64,000 nucleotides of DNA from Deroplatys truncata (lineage: Eukaryota; Arthropoda; Insecta; Mantodea; Mantidae). The stretch's first letter is position 1, and each line of letters opens with the position of its first letter. Below the pieces are notes generated by a model, which was not told the origin of the DNA, did not search any database, and saw only the letters and a program-made list of their open reading frames with translations. The position numbers and the translations under genes were made by a program. The stretch covers positions 61,054,539-61,118,538 of the forward strand of contig CM060976.1 of NCBI GenBank assembly GCA_030765065.1, written 5' to 3'. Positions 34,411 to 45,774 of this stretch are shown here, in pieces.

Positions 34411-34734
34411 AATAAAGATAAAAAGGATTAATTTATCGCATGTTTTGGCCTGCGGTGTTGAGAAGCCCGGATAGCACAATAACACACAATGCACACATCC
34501 ACAGCAGTACATTGGTAATATGCTCGCTTCGGCCAAATGAGAATAACGTTTCAACAGCAAGGCAGCTGCAAATTCCGCCTCCATCCATCCACTCACACCC
34601 AGGACATACTGGGCAGAGTACGTAATACAAGCGGCATGTGGTCAATAAAGCCATTTACTACATGGGGTTTACAGGACCTCAGCCACCACTCCTTCTGTAA
34701 AAATGTTCCTCAGTTGGTCCCAAGGATCTAAGTG

Positions 34735-34860
34735 AATCCCTTACCACGCCTCTAAGCAGTGGGGAAAAAAATCCCCATGCCGATACCGGAAATCCAACTC
34801 GAGTCCCTTTGCACCGCAGGCAGAAGCGTTAGGAATGGCGGCGGTAGCACTAGTAAGTCA
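34735..34860 (-). mobile_element. SINE-C fragment
   Basis: On the minus strand a degenerate B box lies in GGACTCGAGTTGGATTTCC, next to CGGTATCGGCATGGGGATTT, resembling the junction between tRNA-like head and body of SINE-C. Weak match. Confidence 0.4.
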
Positions 34861-34991
34861 ATAACTGCAAAATAACTGTATTTAAAACAAAATTAGACAA
34901 TCGTGTCCGGCAGGGTGATGTATCTAGTATATAACCCATTCTCGGGCCGGAGCTAAGAATTTGGCCCGTGCAGACCTCTGCTTCAATTCAG

Positions 34992-35935
34992 ACATTCGCC
35001 ATTCGAGAAGACCTATCCGATTAGGAGACAATCGGGTGCGTCCGCTATGTTAAATGTTTGAAGTCAAGTTCATTTTTGTCAAAAAGCACCAATAGAATTA
35101 CCATGAAAATTTTATTCCCTTAACAATAGGATTCATTTGTGAACCCAGTTTTAGTATTTTAATTTTATGCAAAGAAGTTTTAAAAATATTTATTTTTGAG
35201 CGCCAAAACAGCTGCTAAAATTTTGAAAATTTAATCATGCATTTCTTTAGGAGCTGTTACAACGGATCACTATTTAGTCACTTGTTCATGCAATGCACCT
35301 GTGAAGCTTTTTAATATTTTTCTAAAAACTGAAACCCAAGTCTAAAACGAATGTAAATATTAGAAATGTAAATTGAAGGAAAGGAGAGTTGGTTCAACCT
35401 CGTAACTAAGGTTCATTGTGCAGTTAAACGCTTAAAATGCGTGAATAAACTGTTTAAGGCAATATAGATTATTTTTAAGCAACTGAATCCAAATTTACTC
35501 TCAGAACATTTTGCACGGCAACCAGAACAATGGGAAAATTGCTATTAATGAGTCAACCAACCGCTATTGATCTGCAGAAGACATCAACCATATACAATCA
35601 AGATAAAAATGGATTGATATACATTAATTTGTAGGTAATAGCAACATTAGAAATACAGATTGAAAATAATATCGTTATCATGAGTACCACAAAAACGATT
35701 TCTTTAAAATATTTAAATTTAAACGAGTGATGAATATCTGTCGGGATTCTGTCGAACATGTTTGGATTTAAGCAACCTTACTTTGGGGAAGGTCAAGAAA
35801 TAGGTTTTTTCCAACCAAATAATCATGAAATTATGTGCGAGACAAAATTATTTAAATTGTTATTAACATTGTCTGAGAGATACGACAACAAAGAGCATAA
35901 GATAAACCAGTCATACGAGGCGTGTTTTTAAAATC
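34992..35935. other. Unassigned A+T-rich sequence
   Basis: No gene or repeat family recognised. Confidence 0.4.
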
Positions 35936-35939
35936 TTTC

Positions 35940-36545
35940 TTCTTCTGCCTTTTACAGATAGGCCTATCGACCTGTTCTAGCCTCAGTCCCATATTTTAAA
36001 TGGCCGCCCTGTATCCCTCTTTCCTTAGGTTTGTATTGTAAGGCTTCTTTGGAATCCTTGTTTCTTCCATTCGTTCCAGATATTCCTTCCATTTTTATGT
36101 TCTTCTAATTTATCATTTACTGCAAAAATTCAGTTCTTGTCTAATAATTTCATTCGGAATCCCGTCCAACTTAGTGCAACCTTTAACTACTCGTAAAAAT
36201 TTTATTTGCGCTGCCTGAACATGGCTAAAATCTTTTCTCTTCCTAAATCAGGACTCACCGCCATCACCTTATAGAATTTCATCTTCGTATCTCTTGGTGT
36301 ATTTTTTAATGTTCTGCTTATAGTGCCACACATACACTGGTATCTCTATAATCAAAATCTATATCCTTATCCACCTTAAAAGTAATATAACTCCCTGAAT
36401 AATTGAAATACTGAACGTGATCCAAAATTTGATCTTCAATTGCAATTTTGTCATTATCTTAGTTTTATTTACTGCTATCTTAAAATTATAATGCTTTCCA
36501 GTTAAGTTTAAAGTATTGATTTTTGTTATTCGTTTTCACAGTTCG
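35940..36545 (-). pseudogene. LINE fragment (post-RT to C-terminal region)
   Basis: The minus strand reads DQILDHVQYFNYSGSYITF at about 36450-36380, corresponding to the F-x-YLGS-x-IT motif downstream of the reverse transcriptase core in many LINEs. Text resembling ERMEETRIPKK follows near 36070. Multiple stops. It is probably related to the C-terminal piece at 22150. Confidence 0.65.
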
Positions 36546-36593
36546 CAGCTATATGTCAGCATATACTAGTATATGTTAATACATTTTTTTCTC

Positions 36594-36725
36594 TTTTTAC
36601 TTTCTCTACTACGTATAGAAGTAGGGGAAGTATTGTATTCCACCCAAAAATTCGATACCGAGATTTCACCGGAAATACATGTTTTGAGACTCACTGAATC
36701 CAAAAAAAGCATTTTTGGAAACATG

Positions 36726-36777
<52 letters not shown>

Positions 36778-37470
36778 CAGCATAACTCAAAAACGAACAG
36801 TCGGATAAACACCGAACTTGGTATTTAGGTTCAGTATCTTCCAGAGATGCGACACGAAGGTTTTCAAGAAACTCCCCCCACCCCAGACTACCCTTTACAT
36901 GGAACATTTTTCGAAAATTTTAATTTTCTCAAAAATGGCTAACGATTTTGATTAAAATATCATATGTTTAAGACATTGTCATGCAAAATGAAATGTATAT
37001 CTCGAATTTTCTGGGAATGTCTCCTAAAGTATTCTTCATTGTGAACGACTTTTGCATAACTGGTAAACCATAAGAGATAGACAAACTTTTGCTACACAAA
37101 AAATGTAGATCGCGTTAAAATACACAATTTATGTTATATACATTTCTTTTGTTGAGTGAACCGTTTTCGAGATATTGCTTGTTATTCCCTTAAATTTTCC
37201 AATACTTATACTTTTTCTCAAATTCGTTATTCATTTTTTTATGTCCTGGACACGCAAAGAGAATGGAATGCACCACATAGCAACCAGCGTTAAAATATTT
37301 GGCTATCGCTTAAAACCTACCATATTCCCCTTGCATCTACATGAAAATTACCAATAAGATTGACATCTCGATATCTCAATTAACATGAAGCATATGGAGA
37401 ATAAGCGTTTGTAAAAATAGTTTGTACAAGAGTAGAGAAAGTCATGTGAGTGTAAAACATCAGATTTTTT
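36594..37470 (+). mobile_element. Rep-A full-length copy
   Basis: Complete, with both termini and a (GT)n tract at 36728-36774. Element proper 36599-37464 (866 bp). One substitution near the 3' end (GTAAAACATCAGA). Flanked by T runs. Confidence 0.9.
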
Positions 37471-37501
37471 AAGAATAAATTTTAAAAAGTCTTAAGGGTT
37501 T

Positions 37502-37801
37502 TTACAATGAGTACTGTTTTAATATTTTGCTGCGACAGTTGCGATTTTGAGCATGCGGATCACTTAATTCATTAGGAAACCAGACACAGCTGTGAGCTTT
37601 CATCACTTTGTGTTTTCCTGTTTTAGAGCGTTTCGAAATGTTCAAAACAATCGAACGACCGCCTGAATGTGAAGTCAGATCGTGATTCGTTTTCTGAATC
37701 CGAGAAATGCTACGCCAGCAAACTTTCATCGCCAATTGTGTGAGGTTAATGGAGGAAACACTAAGTGACAATGCCTGGCGCACACAGTCCAACAAACTCA
37801 A
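37502..37801 (-). pseudogene. Mariner transposase N-terminal part (relic)
   Basis: The open minus frame ends with VWFPNELSDPHAQNRNCRS, matching the conserved W-V-P-H-E-L block that follows the DNA-binding domain of mariner transposases. The upstream text is only loosely similar. It lies head-on to the C-terminal half of a mariner transposase at 37823 on the other strand, so the gene has been inverted or two copies meet here. Confidence 0.55.
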
Positions 37802-37822
37802 GATCTGATTGCATCATTTTGT

Positions 37823-38065
37823 TTGGGAACAATCGATCATCCTCCCTACAGTCCGGATTTGGCACCAAACAATTTTCATCTGCTTCTTCATCTGAAGAAA
37901 TTCTTTGGTGGAAAACATTTCAACGACCATGATGTGAAACAAGAAGTGCAGACTTGCCTTTCATCACAGGCAGCATCATTCTTTGACGAAGGCATACAAA
38001 AATTGGTTTCCCGTTACAAATGTCTGAATAACGGCGGTAACTATATGGAGAATTGTAAAGTGTAA
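37823..38065 (+). pseudogene. Mariner transposase C-terminal part
   Basis: It reads DHPPYSPDLAPNNFHLLLHL, which includes the conserved SPDLAP catalytic block of mariner-family transposases. It then reads GGKHFNDHDVKQEVQ, FFDEGIQKLVSRY and ends GNYMENCKV before a stop. This is the complete final third of the protein in frame. The upstream bases at 37800-37822 read in another frame (a frameshift), and the first two thirds are missing in this orientation. A Rep-A inserted just downstream at 38103. Confidence 0.85.
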
Positions 38066-38102
38066 GGTAAATGAGTGATGATAAAGTATTTGGAAAATAA
38101 CT

Positions 38103-38727
38103 ATTTTTACTTTCTCTACTACGTATAGTAAGTAGGGGAAGTATTGTATTCCACCCAAAAATTCGATACCGAGATTTCACCGGAAATACATGTTTTGAGA
38201 CCCCCTGAATCCAAAAAAAAGCATTTTTGGAAACATGTCCGTGTGTGTGTCTGTCTGTCTGTGAACAGCATAACTCAGAAACGAACAGTCGGATAAACAC
38301 CAAACTTAGTATTTAGGTTCAGTATCTTCCAGAGATGCGACACGAAGGTTTTCAAGGAAATCCCCCACCCCAGATTACCCTTTACATGGAAGATTTTTCG
38401 AAAATTTTAATTTTCCCAAAAATGGCTCTAACGATTTTGATTAAAATATCATATGTTTAAGATATTTTCATGACAAATAAAATGTATATCTTGAATTTTC
38501 TGGGAATGTCTCAAAAAGTATTCTTCATTGTGAACGACTTTTGGTAAACTGGTAAACCATAAGAGATAGACAAAATTTTACTACACAAAAGATGTAGATC
38601 GCGTTAAAATACACAATTTATGTCATATACATTTTTGTTGTTGAGTGAACCATTTTCGAGATATTACTTGTTATTCCCTTAAATTTTTCAATACTTATTT
38701 TCTCAAATGGGAATTCATTATTCATTT
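38103..38727 (+). mobile_element. Outer Rep-A copy, 5' part (interrupted)
   Basis: It starts at the 5' terminus after a T run and breaks off at GGGAATTCATTATTCATTTTT, where another Rep-A starts. It continues at 39620. Confidence 0.88.
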
Positions 38728-39619
38728 TTACTTTCTCTACTACGTATAGTAAGTAGGGGAAGTATTGTATTCCACCCAAAAATTCGATACCGAGATTTCA
38801 CCGGAAATACATGTTTTGAGACCCCCTGAAGCCAAAAAAGCATTTTTGGAAACATGTCCGTGTGTGTGTGTGTGTGTGTCTGGCTGTGTGTCTGTCCGTG
38901 TGTCTGTCTGTGTGTGTGTCTGTGAACAGCATAACTTAGAAACGAACAGTCGGATAAACACCAAACTTGGTATTTGGGTTCAGTATCTTCCAAGGATGCG
39001 ACACGAAGGTTTTCAAGAAAATCCCCCCACCCCAGAGTGCCCTTTACATGGAAGATTTTTCGAAAATTTTAATTTTCTCAAAAATGGCTCTTAACGATTT
39101 TGATTAAAATATCATATGTTTAAGATATTTTTATGACAAATAAAATGTACATCTCGAATTTCCTGGGAATGTCTCCAAAAGTATTCTTTATTGTGAACGA
39201 CTTTTGCATAACTGGTAAACCATAAGAGATAGACAAAATTTTACTACACAAAAAATGTAGATCGCGATAAAATACACAATTTGGGTCATACACATTTTTT
39301 TTAGTTGAGTGAACCATCTTCGAGATATTGCTTGTTATTTCCTTAAATTTTCCAATACTTATACTTTTTCTCAAATTCGTTATTCAATTTTTTATGTCCT
39401 GGATATGCAAACAGAATAGAATGCGCCACATAGCAACCAGCGCTTAGAAGATTTGACTATCGCTTATAACCTACCATGTTCCCCTTGCATCTACAAGAAA
39501 ATTAGCAATAAGATTGACATCTCGATATCTCGAGTAACATGAAGCATATGGAGAATAAACGTTTGTAAAAATAGTTTGTACAAGAGTAGAGAAAGTCATG
39601 TGAGTGTAACACATCAGAC
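38725..39619 (+). mobile_element. Rep-A full-length copy nested in the previous one
   Basis: Complete copy with a TG/TCTG microsatellite at 38858-38925. It is inserted in the T run of the outer copy in the same orientation. Confidence 0.9.
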
Positions 39620-39904
39620 TTTTTTGTCTTGGACATGCAAAGAGTATTAATCTGTGGCAAAGGGAATAGTGCTGCACCTAGCAACCAGCTATTAAGAGAT
39701 ATGTATGTGCTTAAAGGCTACTGTATTTCTATATTGCCCTTGTAAATATATATTCCCCTTACTTCTACAAGAAACTTAGCAATAAGATAGAGTCTGCAAA
39801 TGTTTATCTCGATTAACATGAAGTAGATGGAGAATAAGCTTTTGTAAAAATAGTTTGTACAAGAGTAGAGAAAGTCATGTGAGTGTAACACATCAGATTT
39901 TTTT
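39620..39904 (+). mobile_element. Outer Rep-A copy, 3' part (continuation)
   Basis: It resumes with TTTTTGTCTTGGACATGCAAAG and ends AACACATCAGA plus a T run. Its variant block AGTATTAATCTGTGGCAAAGG matches the outer copy at 9718-10090. Confidence 0.88.
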
Positions 39905-40489
39905 AAAAAAAATATCAGTACTTACTTTAAAAAACACCCTCGTAATTCCAAGTACCCTTTTTCTGAGAAATACTTTATTAACATTGGAACAATTACGTTA
40001 GATATGAATTACACAGGATAATACGCTGTAGCAATTATTAAGTTTGCTTTAAATAATTATTAACAATAGAAGTTCATAAATTAGGTAGTAAGACTAAAAC
40101 CCATTACATATAGGGGTAATGTGATGAGGCCAGCTAGACTACACCTGAAACTTTGGTTTGATAGCTCACTTCACTTCGATATCGAGTGTAAACAATGTAT
40201 GTTGAGTTTTATTATCGTTAAGTTTGAAACCACTGGCTTCATACCAACTGTCTATGTCAGTGTACTTTTAAAGTAGCAGTTCTAGGTGTATAAAACAACA
40301 CACTTTTGCCTAAGATGGTTCAAATTAAGCAGAGCACTTAGTTACATACGACACTGAAACAACATTCAAACTTTTATACTAGAAGTACGGAGGAATAAAT
40401 TAGGATCTTGCGAAGGAAAAGAAAAGAATTGCAAACTTTCAAATATCGCATTAGATGGCACACACTAGGAAAATGTAAACATTTATGGA
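39905..40489. other. Unassigned sequence
   Basis: Nothing recognised. Confidence 0.4.
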
Positions 40490-40749
40490 GCACTTCGAAA
40501 ATGGCTAACTCTACGTAAAATAATTAACATAACTCGTGTATTTTCACTATGCTGCCTTTCTCCCCGTTATTTTTTTAAAAATTCAAACAAAATGAGGAAT
40601 CCACAAGCTATTCGCATAACATTTCAAATTGCACGTTTTATTCTTCATGTCAATATATCAAACATGTGATACTTTAATTAAAATCGTTAAAAACCGTTTT
40701 TGAGGATATACGGTTTTACATATAAAGAGTAAATTGGCTTGATGAATAC

Positions 40750-40797
<48 letters not shown>

Positions 40798-41045
40798 TGT
40801 TGCTGGACGTAAATACAAAGTTTGGTATAATAATACTTTTCATTTTTGAGTTATACTGTTCGGAGACATCAGTAAACAGGCTCACGCACGCACGTGCTCA
40901 CGCTGACCTTTTTCTGGAAATGCTATGTTTTAGGAGGGTTTTAGATGACCTCAAAATGTGTAATTTCCTGTGATGTTTTAATACCCACAATTTTAATGGA
41001 ATACAGCACTTCCTTTACTTCCATTGGTAAGGGCAAGTGAAACGA
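40490..41045 (-). mobile_element. Rep-A copy, strongly diverged, with (ATT)n
   Basis: AATCGTTAAAAACCGTTTTTGAGG, TACAAAGTTTGGTATAATAA, TTGAGTTATACTGTTC and ATGGAATACAGCACTTCC are Rep-A landmarks in minus order. An (ATT)n tract at 40752-40795 is inserted in the body. The GT microsatellite is absent. Confidence 0.65.
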
Positions 41046-41312
41046 CAGAAACATTAACTGTATGTGTTTTATTTAAAATTATCGGAAAACTTGTCCTTGC
41101 TTCCAGATAAAATCTATATAATATAAAATGTTCATATTAGGCAACGAGACCCCAGCTTTCACATACCGTAAACAACGAGGACTGATTTCAAATCATTTTC
41201 TTTGCATATATTTGCCACTTCAAAATGGAAATGTTTCAGTTTTTTCTGCTTTTTCAAAATCGACAAACGATTTTTATTAAAACATCATAATTCTAAAAAT
41301 CAGAGTCTTGAT

Positions 41313-41450
41313 TTTTTACTTTTTCTACACTTATATAGTAGATAAAAAAATATTGCATTCCACCCAAATATTCCATAGATTTCACCGGAAATGCATGTTT
41401 TGAGGCCCCCTGAATAAATAAACAAAGCTTTTTAAGAAAAAGTTCCGAAA
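41313..41450 (+). mobile_element. Rep-A 5' end fragment
   Basis: ACTTTTTCTACAC, ATTGCATTCCACCCAAATATTC, CACCGGAAATGCATGTTTTGAGG: the first 140 bp of a copy. The rest is absent. Confidence 0.7.
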
Positions 41451-41784
41451 CGATCCGTTGTAGATCCGTATGAAATGACAATCGTTGCACAAAGCCGTGT
41501 GACTGTTACACCACATAATTTTTGTAAACGTATCTTTTTGTAAGTACCTGGATGATAAGTAAGAGCGCAGAAGAAACGCGACTTGGCTATTATTTAATAT
41601 AATTAAGTACAATGATTCACAATAAGCTGGCTCTCATTTATATTAACATTTTTCAATTATTTTCAACCCTCGAGAAGTTAAATGTGTATTCAATTAGTTT
41701 TCAAAATAGGGAAAACAAAACAAACAAAAACAAGGATAGTAAATAATGAAGATAATTAGCATTAAATCTTTTCATAAATACACT

Positions 41785-42075
41785 CGCCGAGCGGGATGGC
41801 TCGGGCGGTAACGTCTGTGGTGCGCACTCGGAGGTCCCGGGACCCGAAGGTTTTTTTCCGCGATTTTCCTCGGGTGCTAGACGAATGCTGGGTTGGATAA
41901 TTTGATCCGTGAATTTTCCTATCATCCCTTTCATCACCACATTTCATTTCCTCCTTTCACCGCCATACCAGGCATTGGATTGGTCCTGGATATGCTATGA
42001 CTCAGTTTGCTTGAACCGCGACAGGCTACTGACCAAAGGCATTGGGGTTTAAGTGCTACAAAGAGGAGGGCAATC
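41785..42075 (+). mobile_element. SINE-B copy
   Basis: Head CGAGCGGGATGGCTCGGGCGGTAAC with A-box-like TGGCTCGGGCGG. The B-box region GGAGGTCCCGGGACCCG is degenerate. The body TTTCCTCGGGTGCTAGACGAATGCTGGGTT and the tail (CATTTC-rich, then a GAACCGCGACAGGCTACTG end) follow. Confidence 0.7.
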
Positions 42076-43390
42076 AGTTAATGAACTTTTAAAAAGACTA
42101 TTGGGTCAAAATGTATTGCAACAGACAAACTCACGATAAATTCTTAACTAGTGCAGTTTTGAAACTTTAACAGGAAGCTAAGTTATGAATAACTACACGC
42201 TCACCCGAGCGTTCACTAAATAAGGGAAATTCTCTTATTTTTACCATAGATTTCATAATTTGTGTCCATTGTTATCACATTTAATAATTCCGTGCTCGTA
42301 AAATTTTTGTACTCTATTTGTAAAAATTACTTGGGATAATTAAACAGCGCTGGAAAATAATCACTCCTTTACCCAAGTCAAAATGCTTAAGAAAAAATTT
42401 ATGCAGGTAAGTTTTCAATAATTAACCAGAAACAACTGCGCAAGGTTTCCTTTCCTTATCTATATAAGCTTTTGAGAAAATGTTCTGGAAAAAAAAAGTT
42501 TTAAAGTTCGTGAAGCAAGTATAGGAAAGTAATTTTGTTTTAAAATACGTTTTGGGCCATAATACAACTATAAAATACGGTGGAGATCTTAAGCGAGTTC
42601 AAATCGGAAAATACCCGAAGCATTCGCCGATTCTGTACTCACAGTATGCGATTTGATGCAACCCTACTTTATTTTCAAAATATGCTACAAAAAGTAAAAT
42701 GCCTAACGTTAAGGTCATCTGTTTTGATGCCTGAAAGATGAAACACAGCATATATCTGGTAGGAATTACTCGGTTCGAATCCTCCTCATACTTTAATTTT
42801 TTGCAAGTAAAATTAATGTTTAATATATGGAAATACTCTGTATCTTTAATGGAGGAGACATATTTAAATTGCTTCAGCACAGAAATATACATTCCTCGTC
42901 CTCGTTTTCTAAATAGATACCCCCAAATGGGGGCAACAATAAAAGTGGTATATTAACTTATATTTTATTAGTTTGACATATTGGAATATTCGTTAATTTC
43001 GTATTTGTTTTGCAAACAAAGAAGGTTGTATGCGAGCATAAATGTCTTACAATAAAATAAGCCCTTGCAATTAGAAATTATATTACCGTGTGTTTAATAA
43101 ACATTATGAAAAATGAAAACCAGAAACAAAAACACACTCGTGGATGATATTCCAACCTTGGTAGTACCCACTGTTATCATCGCGCACTTTATACATTAAA
43201 ACTGGATATGAAGCAGAGATGTCAGTGTAAATGGTCCGTGGAACCGAGCCAAACACGGTTCGAAAGTATATCCATTTCTTTGGGAGGGGATTCATTTCTC
43301 TAGGTACCTTTAACTGCTATGGCCATATCGGGGGTTTTGGCTGAAAAAACTGAACTGTTTTTACCCTCTGGACTTTTCGTCCTTTTTTTT
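42076..43390. other. Unassigned sequence
   Basis: No supported gene. The minus frame 42599-42892 has no domain I can name. Confidence 0.45.
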
Positions 43391-43394
43391 ACTT

Positions 43395-43560
43395 ATTTTC
43401 ACACGCGCATCCACTCTCACATCCACGCTTCCAACTCTGTAGAGGGTAGGGAATAATCCTAATTAAAGAAAAATTCCTAACTCTGCCGGAAATCAAGCCC
43501 GGCACCTCCGGGTAAGAAATCAGCTCGCTGACCACTATCACTGAGGCAGTCCACTTCTTT
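43395..43560 (-). mobile_element. SINE-C copy
   Basis: The minus strand has a degenerate B box in CCGGGCTTGATTTCCGG, the body GGATTATTCCCTACCCTC, AGAGTTGGAAGCGTGGATG and a tail GTGGATGCGCGTGTG. Confidence 0.65.
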
Positions 43561-43778
43561 TTAAGGATATAACACTAATATTTTAAAAATTAGATTTTTT
43601 AGTCATTTTTATCCGCACGTCCCTCTACAGGATGAACCAAAAGACTCCGAACCGCCTGCGCGGTGCTTTTCCTGTCCGCATCCTCGGCGCTCGTTGCCGT
43701 CTGCCGCTATCATAGAAATGGGCAGATGAAACCACACAACATTTTTAAAACTACTTTTAAATGCTTTACTTACCAACT

Positions 43779-44121
43779 TTATGAAAGGAGATGCTGAAAC
43801 TGGCCCCGTCGTTGTCCATACATTTTTGGCAGCTCTTTAGGAAACTATCATGGAATTTTTGGGGGGAATTTTCCAAACGATGACCGATGTCGTCTAATGT
43901 TTTTTCGGTAAGAACCGAACGCCGTCTTTTAGATTTCTTAGTCTGAACACTTCCTGTGGCCTGAAATTTACTGTAAAGTTCATGGATTGTTGTACGGCCT
44001 GAACTTTTACACCTGGAAATCTTTCTGCAAATCGTACTTTCACTTGACGAGCTGACCGATTTAACACATACGAATCATAAATAAATACACGCTGTGCAGT
44101 AGAAAACATATACTGAGCCAT
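43779..44121 (-). pseudogene. IS630/Tc1-type transposase, internally deleted
   Basis: It starts at an ATG (44119-44121) and reads MAQYMFSTAQRVFIYDSYVL, then VRFAERFPGVKVQ, a helix-turn-helix N-terminus of the DUF4817-like type. After frameshifts it continues as TEKTLDDIGHRLENSP and then jumps to FLK-CQKCMD and the C-terminus. The whole catalytic core is missing, so this is a deletion derivative that could at most be mobilised in trans. Confidence 0.75.
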
Positions 44122-44339
44122 AATATACTTTGTGACTAAGTACAGGACAAAATAATAAATAACTCTAATAACTGAACTACATCACATCACCGTCAACTCA
44201 AAACTGCACTTCAGACTGCACAGCAAAACACAACAGCGTGACTTTGTTTATAGCAGCAGTGCGTTATCATGTTTTTATCATATTTCCACACGCCCAGTGG
44301 AAAAACACCGCGCAGCCGGTAATATTGTTCATAAAATAC

Positions 44340-44515
44340 CCCCCCTCGGGGTAACTTAAGTGTAGAAGACAAACCCACACACCCTGGGAGAACTGAAACA
44401 AAATATCCGCCAGGTAATTTTTCAGCGTGAACTACGGCGAGTGATGGATGGTTTCCTAAAGAGGTGCCAAAAATGTATGGACGACGGTGGCCAGTTTCAG
44501 CATCTTCTTTCGTAA
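44340..44515 (+). pseudogene. Inverted duplicate of the transposase C-terminus
   Basis: The plus frame reads RELRRVMDGFLKRCQKCMDD then GGQFQHLLS and a stop. The 30 codons before the stop (44426-44515) are open. It is the mirror of the left-arm C-terminus. Confidence 0.8.
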
Positions 44516-44667
44516 AGTTGGTAAGTAAAGCCTCTAAAAGCATTTTAAAAATGTTGTATGGTTTCATCCGCACCTTTCTATGATAGCGGCAGACGGCAAC
44601 GAGCGCCGAGGACGCGGACAGGAAAAACACCGCGCAGGCAGTTCGGAGTCTTTTAGCTCACTCTGTA

Positions 44668-45770
44668 TATTGAGTATGTACTGAAATGTCACTATAACGA
44701 TCTAAATGTCTGCGTAGCTTTCGGGAGAATTGATTTCTCCGCATTTATAGGTACTTACCTCAGAACCAATAGATACATTACTTTTAGGAAAGCTATAATC
44801 TTAATCGATTGCTGGTATAAATCTAATGGCAGGCGAAAGCTAATTTAGTCCACATTAATTGCCAATCTTCAGTGTTTTAAATAAAAGTACTTTTAAGCCT
44901 AATGGAATCCTTTTATCGTAAGTTAATGCCAAATGCTAACTAAGGCAATTATCACCAAACAGGGTAAAACCCTGGGACTTCAGCTTCCGTAAAAGTGTTT
45001 TCCAAACTTCTCTATTTTTAAAACCTTCAGACTATTCTTGACTCTCCATTTTAACACCCAGGACTTTTTAAAGGCATATTATATGTTTTACCTTTCTTTT
45101 TAAGTTCCTTTGCATAGTCTGTAATTCTTTAGCCAATGTTGTTTCTATTTATCGTTATGTTCTATACAGTTTCATTTTTATGTTCTTTATTCGCTTGGTG
45201 ATATTTGTGTAACAGAAAATGTGTCATTATTGTACCACATCCTCCATTCCATTTGTTTTTAATTCCTCCACAGGTTCTATTACAAAATCGATCTAAAGAT
45301 ACCAAATTACTTTAGATAGCATGCGTTAGCCCTCGTTTTGATACTGTTTCACACACGATCTTTGATGTAAGCAACGATAACTGGTGCTATAGATTTCTTT
45401 AGATTTCCAATGTAACTGTTACAATTTCCTTAAACCTTAAGCAAGTAGATTTTTGTACCTTTTTAAACCTTATTTCGGGATATTTAATATGGAGGATATT
45501 GATGGCGAGTAAAAGAATAAAGAATAATGTTTTATGAACAGCAATTTCTAATGGGGTAGTTATGAAATGGTAACTCTAGAAAAAGTTAGATAGAGGATGG
45601 ATGGATGTATACTTAAAGGTATCTTTATTAGTTCCAAATTACTGAAGTTATTACACAAGTATTTAGTGCATGGTCATTGACCGTACATGCATATAAGATA
45701 CAAGGTATGGTGACAAAATAAACAACAGAAAAAGAAACAAAACAAAAAAACAAGAAACGGAAAATAGAGA
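44668..45770. other. Unassigned sequence, possibly LINE-derived at 44980-45300
   Basis: T-rich text with short pyrimidine-rich words resembles untranslated or antisense LINE sequence next to the LINE relic at 45775, but nothing can be translated convincingly. Confidence 0.35.
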
Positions 45771-45774
45771 TGAA

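Larger units (their letters stand above)
34202..34981. mobile_element. TIR element, AGAGGTCTGCACGG ends
   Basis: Left end AGAGGTCTGCACGGACC and right end GGCCCGTGCAGACCTCT are inverted with one mismatch. The flanks GCTTCATTTT (34192-34201) and GCTTCAATTC (34982-34991) are alike over 10 bp with two differences, a candidate duplicated target. The interior contains a Rep-A fragment and a SINE-C fragment but no transposase, so it is a non-autonomous carrier of nested repeats. The superfamily is not settled. Confidence 0.7.
43626..44667. mobile_element. Foldback Tc1/mariner-superfamily element 1
   Basis: Bounded by TA and inverted ends TACAG-ATGA-CCAAAAGACTCC / GGAGTCTTTTAGCTCACTCTGTA. The inverted arms extend over about 200 bp. 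The left arm (minus) and the right arm (plus) both carry the end of the same transposase gene (stops at 43779-43781 and 44513-44515), each about 152 bp from its terminus. Between them lies the gene's N-terminal part (43894-44121). The normal 5' terminus of the transposon has therefore been replaced by an inverted copy of the 3' end. Confidence 0.85.

Noticed and set aside
37502..38065. A single intact mariner gene
   Set aside because: The two recognisable halves are on opposite strands, and the catalytic centre with the first two acidic residues was not found.
44211..44630. 139-residue minus frame, the longest in the list of open frames
   Set aside because: It is the antisense of the duplicated transposase C-terminus and the TIR of foldback element 1, and the coding sense is plus. 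The similar frame at 53060-53248 has the same explanation.
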